Below are positions 60,100 through 64,000 of a stretch of 64,000 nucleotides of DNA, piece after piece. The position numbers were made by a program, and so were the translations under genes. The notes under the pieces were generated by a model. The model did no database searches, was not told the DNA's origin, and worked only from the letters and a program-made list of their open reading frames with translations. Each line of letters opens with the position of its first letter. The first letter of the stretch is position 1. The stretch comes from Gnetum montanum (lineage: Eukaryota; Streptophyta; Gnetopsida; Gnetales; Gnetaceae). Where the stretch lies: the NCBI GenBank assembly GCA_015680685.1, contig MNCI01006012.1, positions 224,016 through 288,015 of the forward strand, in the 5' to 3' direction.

Positions 60100-62475
60100 T
60101 GATTCACATGTGATCACCTCCTCTTGCATGGTAACTACCCTTGTTGCAATTTTTTGCTACAGTTGTGATGGTAGTTCCCCGTGCATGATAGGAGGTGGCA
60201 TTGGTGGTAAAGGATTTAGGTGTTAGTTTGAAGAACTATTTGCTGATGGATGCATGTATAAGTTTGGATTTGTCCTTGGCAACGTTGGTCTGTGGTACTC
60301 TATTAGGTAGTATTGTGGATTTTGGACAACAATGTTACTAGGAGAGATTGGACTTTGTACAAAATATCCATATGGATATGGTTGCCAATATGGATATTGT
60401 TGGCGAGGTGGTGGCATGCCCCATAATTAGGATTTTTGCCACTGTTGATAGTATTGCTCTTGTTGATAGTATGTTGGTTGGAATTTTTTCCTGTAGTTAC
60501 CTTGAGGATAAGGTAACCTTTTTGGCATTTTTTTCTTAACAAATTTGGAATTAAGTGCATATGCCCCTATTTATTTGTAAGTGTGCCATCATGGCACAAC
60601 ATCCCTTTTGATTTTCATACTGGCACATGACACATCCTTTCTCTTCTTTGGAGCTTCTGCTTGAACACTCATCTACTGAAGCCACTTTGTCCTTTCATCC
60701 AAAATCTTTCTTCTTTTTCTTATCCTTACCTTTTCCAAATGCTTGCTCTGTTCTCTCATCCACAATCTTCAATGCTATTGCAAATTTTTCATCAACCAAG
60801 TCTTACATTTTCTCTACCTTTGTTGTGATGCCAATTACATATTTCTAAATTGGTAGAGTCTTCTTTTGAATTGCCTAATCCAAGGTCTCCTCTTCCTATG
60901 TGTCACAAACTCATGCATATCTTTTCTTGATCGATGGATCTCTGCTATACTCTTTTGCTAATTCTCTCTTTCGTAATTCACCTTTCTCCTTAGCCACTTG
61001 GTCAATTAGTCTCTGGATTCGATGGATAGTCATTTCAAATAATTAGCCTTGGGCATAAACCTCAAGGGTCTCTCTAGTCTTGTTCCATAATCCATCTACA
61101 ATGTACCTTAGCTATTCTTGTTGTGAGAATCCATGGCTTGGGCATTTGTGCAGTATTAAATAGTACCTACCCATTGCCTCATTAAGGGTTTCATGAGTTC
61201 TTTGCTTCCATCCTTGGATTTATTTTGCTTAAATTGAACACCCATGAGTAGGTTTGGTACTATTCATTGAAGATCTCTAGCATGGTACTCCATCTTCTAA
61301 TCAATTTTGGTTTGAGTGATCTATCCTAGCTCTCAACTTCTTTCACAAGTGTTCGTGGGAACAAATTCAACTTCTACCAATCACTTCCAATGTTTTGTAG
61401 GGTACAAGTATCATGGAATGCTTGGAGGTAGTCTTGTGGATTAGCATTATAACCACTCTCAAACCTTAGCATGTTATTCATATCAAGTTTTTTGATATGG
61501 CTATCTCTCACATGCCTAGTTGGAATATAAACAACTTCCCTAATATTGATCATACTTGAAGTAGCCAATAGTGGTTCATCATCATGATCATGTTTGCATG
61601 CTATGTCGTAGTAATGTCCCCTTCTGTGCTCATTCCTTTCTCGATTTTCTTTCCTATCCCTACATCTTCTTCATTCATAACCTTCATCTTCCTCATATGA
61701 ATGCCTTTGGTGATAGTCATGGTGATCATGAGTCCTTCTCTCCTCCCTATCATGGTCTTGGTACCTTAGCCTCCTCCTATCAGAGTCCACTGATAATCAT
61801 GAGGATGAGGATGAGGCAATAGGAGAACTATGCTAGCTTGTCCTCCTTTCATGACTTTGGTATTCTTCTATGTATGATCTAGCAGAAACTCTTGGCCTTG
61901 AGTCTTGCTTATAATTTGAGTCTGTTTCCTCCCTCTTAGGTGTATCTACTAAGGTGGAATGCAATTAAACTTTAGTAAGTTCCTCCAATCGAATGATAGG
62001 TTTCTTCCAATGGACTTCATGATTTTGGTGGAGTTGCTCAACGATGAATGCGTCACCATCAAGCTCTTCTAAGATAATAGGAGAGGTGACTTTATTTCCT
62101 TTATTTTGGACATGTTTCATTTTCATGGCAGCATATCACTTTACTTTCTCCTTAGTGGGCTGATAGCATTGTGTCATGTGTTTGGTCACATGATGCCCAT
62201 CAAGTGCCTTACTTAGATTCATGCCGCTTAGAGTTGTCTGAAGAATGATGGGTGCTAAGCACTCTAGAGCTAGAACAATGCTACCTTGAATATCTCTCCA
62301 CCTTAGTTGCCCATCTTGGTGAAAGATGAAAGTAAAATTAGGATAATAAGGATCGTGATGAGCATATGAGATCCTTGCTTGCATTGGCATACTTCATTCT
62401 TCTTCGTCACTAATTTTCTCATCACCTCTTTTTGTCTCCTTGGTAGTTGATGATGTATCCTTGTTTGAAGCCATG
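60100..62475 (-). pseudogene. gag: Gag of element B
   Basis: ATG at 62475 starts MASNKDTSSTTKETKRGDEK; then FTFIFHQDGQLRWRDIQGSI. A charged Asp/Arg/His middle (about 61830-61600) leads to MLRFESGYNANPQDYLQAF and HDTCTLQNIGSDW, the gag core. The end is Pro/Tyr-rich (PPPRQQYPYWQPYPYGYFVQ). This is the best preserved gag of the family here. Confidence 0.7.
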
Positions 62476-62586
62476 TTGTGGTTGAAGAAATTTGGTTAAG
62501 TGTGCTTAATTTTTTAGGTTATGAATTTTACTTGAATTTTGATGCAAGGAACTTTATGAAATCCATTACTCAGCATACATTGACTT

Positions 62587-62606
62587 GTCCCCAACAACGA
62601 CACAAA
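62587..62606 (-). other. Primer-binding site of element B
   Basis: TTTGTGTCGTTGTTGGGGAC follows the 5' LTR and aligns with the tRNA-Asp-type site; the differences are mainly C-to-T. Confidence 0.55.
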
Positions 62607-63436
62607 TGATGAGCAGTGGAGCAATCCAACACCTAACCATACAAGTCAAAGATGTTCACATGCAACTAGATCATAATCTATGGATAAGGTAATGTAATTA
62701 TACTATCAATTGATTTAATTTTGAGACCATTGTCTTCCCATGTGGAGCTAGTGAAATCTATGTGTATGGTTTAGCTCATCGTGAGGTATATGATATCTAA
62801 TGTTCTTTGGCCATTGTTTCTCCTCGCAAACATGGTGGAATGAAAATAGTTTCTAAGTCTAAATAAAATAATAAAAAAATCTATTATATCCTATGGTAAT
62901 GGATATCTATTCATGACTTTTTGTACACATCCTAGGCTTATGTAATCATTACTGGGATTACCAAGTACTTTGCTACTAGGTGCACTTAGCAATAATACTA
63001 CTAGGTTACCAAACGATTATACTTTACACTTGAAATCATTCGTATCCATTCTACACACTAACAACAGTAAAAGCAAAGGGCATGGAATAGTAAAACATTT
63101 ACTAGGAAAGCAGTAATGAGTAGTCTAAGTGAAAATAGTAAACATCATTCTAAGTAAAGTAGTAAACTACGATAATGTTGCAATAGTATGAAATAGCTCT
63201 ATCTTTATTACCATGCACACTTGTGCCCAAGCATAAGATGTTCGAATAAAGACTCCATTCACTATGTCACACTACACTGCGAGCATTCACACTTCTAAGT
63301 ACTTAAGACTAAATTCACAAAAACAAATTGAAAGATTTTTGTTACTATGGACTAAAACTTATTACAGATCCATGTGCCTAAGTGCTATATTTATAGGCTG
63401 GCATGCATCCTGCAATATCACATATATGATGATGTA
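62607..63436 (-). repeat. 5' LTR of element B, cut by element D
   Basis: This matches 44313-45189 up to the GATGTA around 63431. About 45 terminal bases are missing because another LTR begins at 63437. TATAAATAT complement lies at about 63387-63396. Confidence 0.8.
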
Positions 63437-64000
63437 TGATGAGTGGCGAGGTACCCCTACACTCAACCATACGCAATGAGTGTAGCACACGCGATCTGGT
63501 CAAACTCCGCAGACTAAATGCCTAAACGCCCCATGGAACACTTGGGGTTAATCATTCGTTGTCTTCCCAAACTTACTTGTTGTTGTCACAGTGTATGGTT
63601 AAGTAAGTCCAAGGTATATGATTTTTTTTGGTGTTTTCTGGTTTTATGTCTTCTACACTAAGAGCAAAGGGTTGAGAGAACTAACTAATTCTAACTAATG
63701 TCCTAAGTCTAGATTAACTAGGGTCAACATCTATTCTCACTTACCGTACACACCCTGAACTATGCAACTGTGGCCACCAAACGCTAATCGTTACTGGGAT
63801 CACCACACGTAACGCACGTGCTCAAAGTGGTCATACTGAGGCACCTAACTAGCCTATGTGTGATGAGAAACTAATTCCTTGACTAGTCGTACACATCCGT
63901 AGATGCTCGTAATCAAGTCGTACTCATCCCNTGTGTGATGACCAACTAATTCCTTGACTAGTCGTACACATCCGTAGATGCTCGTAATCAAGTCGTACTC
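63437..64000 (-). repeat. Partial LTR of Athila-like element D
   Basis: This begins TGATGAGTGGCGAGGTACCCC like the LTRs of A, and runs off the window. It is inserted into the 5' LTR of B, with ATGTA (63432-63436) as the presumed left target copy. The end is disturbed by a duplicated join at the N at 63931. Confidence 0.75.
63852..64000. other. Assembly join with duplicated flank at single N (63931)
   Basis: About 70 bases containing ACTAGTCGTACACATCCGTA occur on both sides of the N, nearly identical. This is the same artefact as at 4756, 9489 and 27386. Confidence 0.85.

Larger units (their letters stand above)
44313..63436 (-). mobile_element. Athila-like element B, interrupted by A and D
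   Basis: The LTRs at 44313-45189 and 62607-63436 share the phrase GGAGCAATCCAACACCTAACCAT. The minus-strand interior holds PBS, gag, protease, RT, RNase H, a short integrase tail, spacer and 3' ORF, the last split by element A. The integrase core is deleted. The 5' LTR is cut at 63436 by element D, so the right target-site copy is outside the window. TACAT (44308-44312) would be the left one. Confidence 0.8.

Noticed and set aside
44313-63436. Elements A and B as one element with four LTRs from tandem arrangement
   Set aside because: LTR subtypes differ (GGAGCAATCC versus GCGAGGTACCCC), and A is flanked by its own near-perfect duplication inside B's ORF, so nesting explains it.

Overview
This window is plant nuclear repeat DNA: a stack of nested, decayed Ty3/gypsy LTR retrotransposons, with no intact host gene that I can recognise. 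The lineages seen (a Tat/Ogre-like element with a second RNase H, Athila-like elements, and a chromovirus with a chromodomain-like tail) are plant lineages, and dense nesting with heavy C-to-T decay suggests a seed plant with a large, heavily methylated genome. I cannot name the species. A 977-base N run and six single-N joins flanked by duplicated sequence show a draft short-read style assembly. LEFT HALF (1-28.7 kb). The left edge holds the start of a minus-strand gene-like piece (TATA, leader, ATG, exon 1, donor), followed by degenerate short repeats. From about 2.7 to 28.65 kb lies an old plus-strand chromovirus (element E). It is split twice. A 17.3 kb Tat/Ogre-like element (3925-21229, flanked by an 8-bp direct repeat) sits between its gag and protease, and a 3.6 kb TG...CA insertion (22341-25986, 5-bp duplication AGTAT) sits in its reverse transcriptase just before the catalytic box. 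The Tat-like element has 1.6 and 1.5 kb LTRs, a Pro-rich gag, protease, a 5 kb intron-like interval, then RT, RNase H, a second archaeal-type RNase H, integrase, and a minisatellite 3' region. THE MOST UNUSUAL FEATURE is inside that interval (10115-14101): a complete antisense gene with eight exons. All seven introns have GT..AG ends and all reading phases match across the junctions, encoding about 1,056 residues of a protein I do not recognise, now carrying about 12 premature stops. The host interval is itself flanked by phase-compatible pol splice sites, so the antisense gene appears to live inside the retrotransposon's own intron. RIGHT HALF (28.7-64 kb). Five related Athila-like copies are present: F (plus strand, only the 3' end, 28660-30692), C (minus, 33733-44116), B (minus, 44313-63436), A (minus, 47033-53989, inserted in B's 3' ORF) and D (only one partial LTR, 63437-64000, inserted in B's 5' LTR). 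C, B and A have all lost different parts of pol. They share a PBS that looks like a deaminated tRNA-Asp site, a GTGGGGGTA-type tract before the 3' LTR, LTRs with regularly spaced GATATC-like motifs upstream of a TATA box, and (B, C, F) a 3' ORF with a plant-transposon-type domain and a coiled-coil tail. In B and C a second GATATC array plus TATA lies just upstream of that 3' ORF, suggesting an internal promoter built like the LTR promoter.
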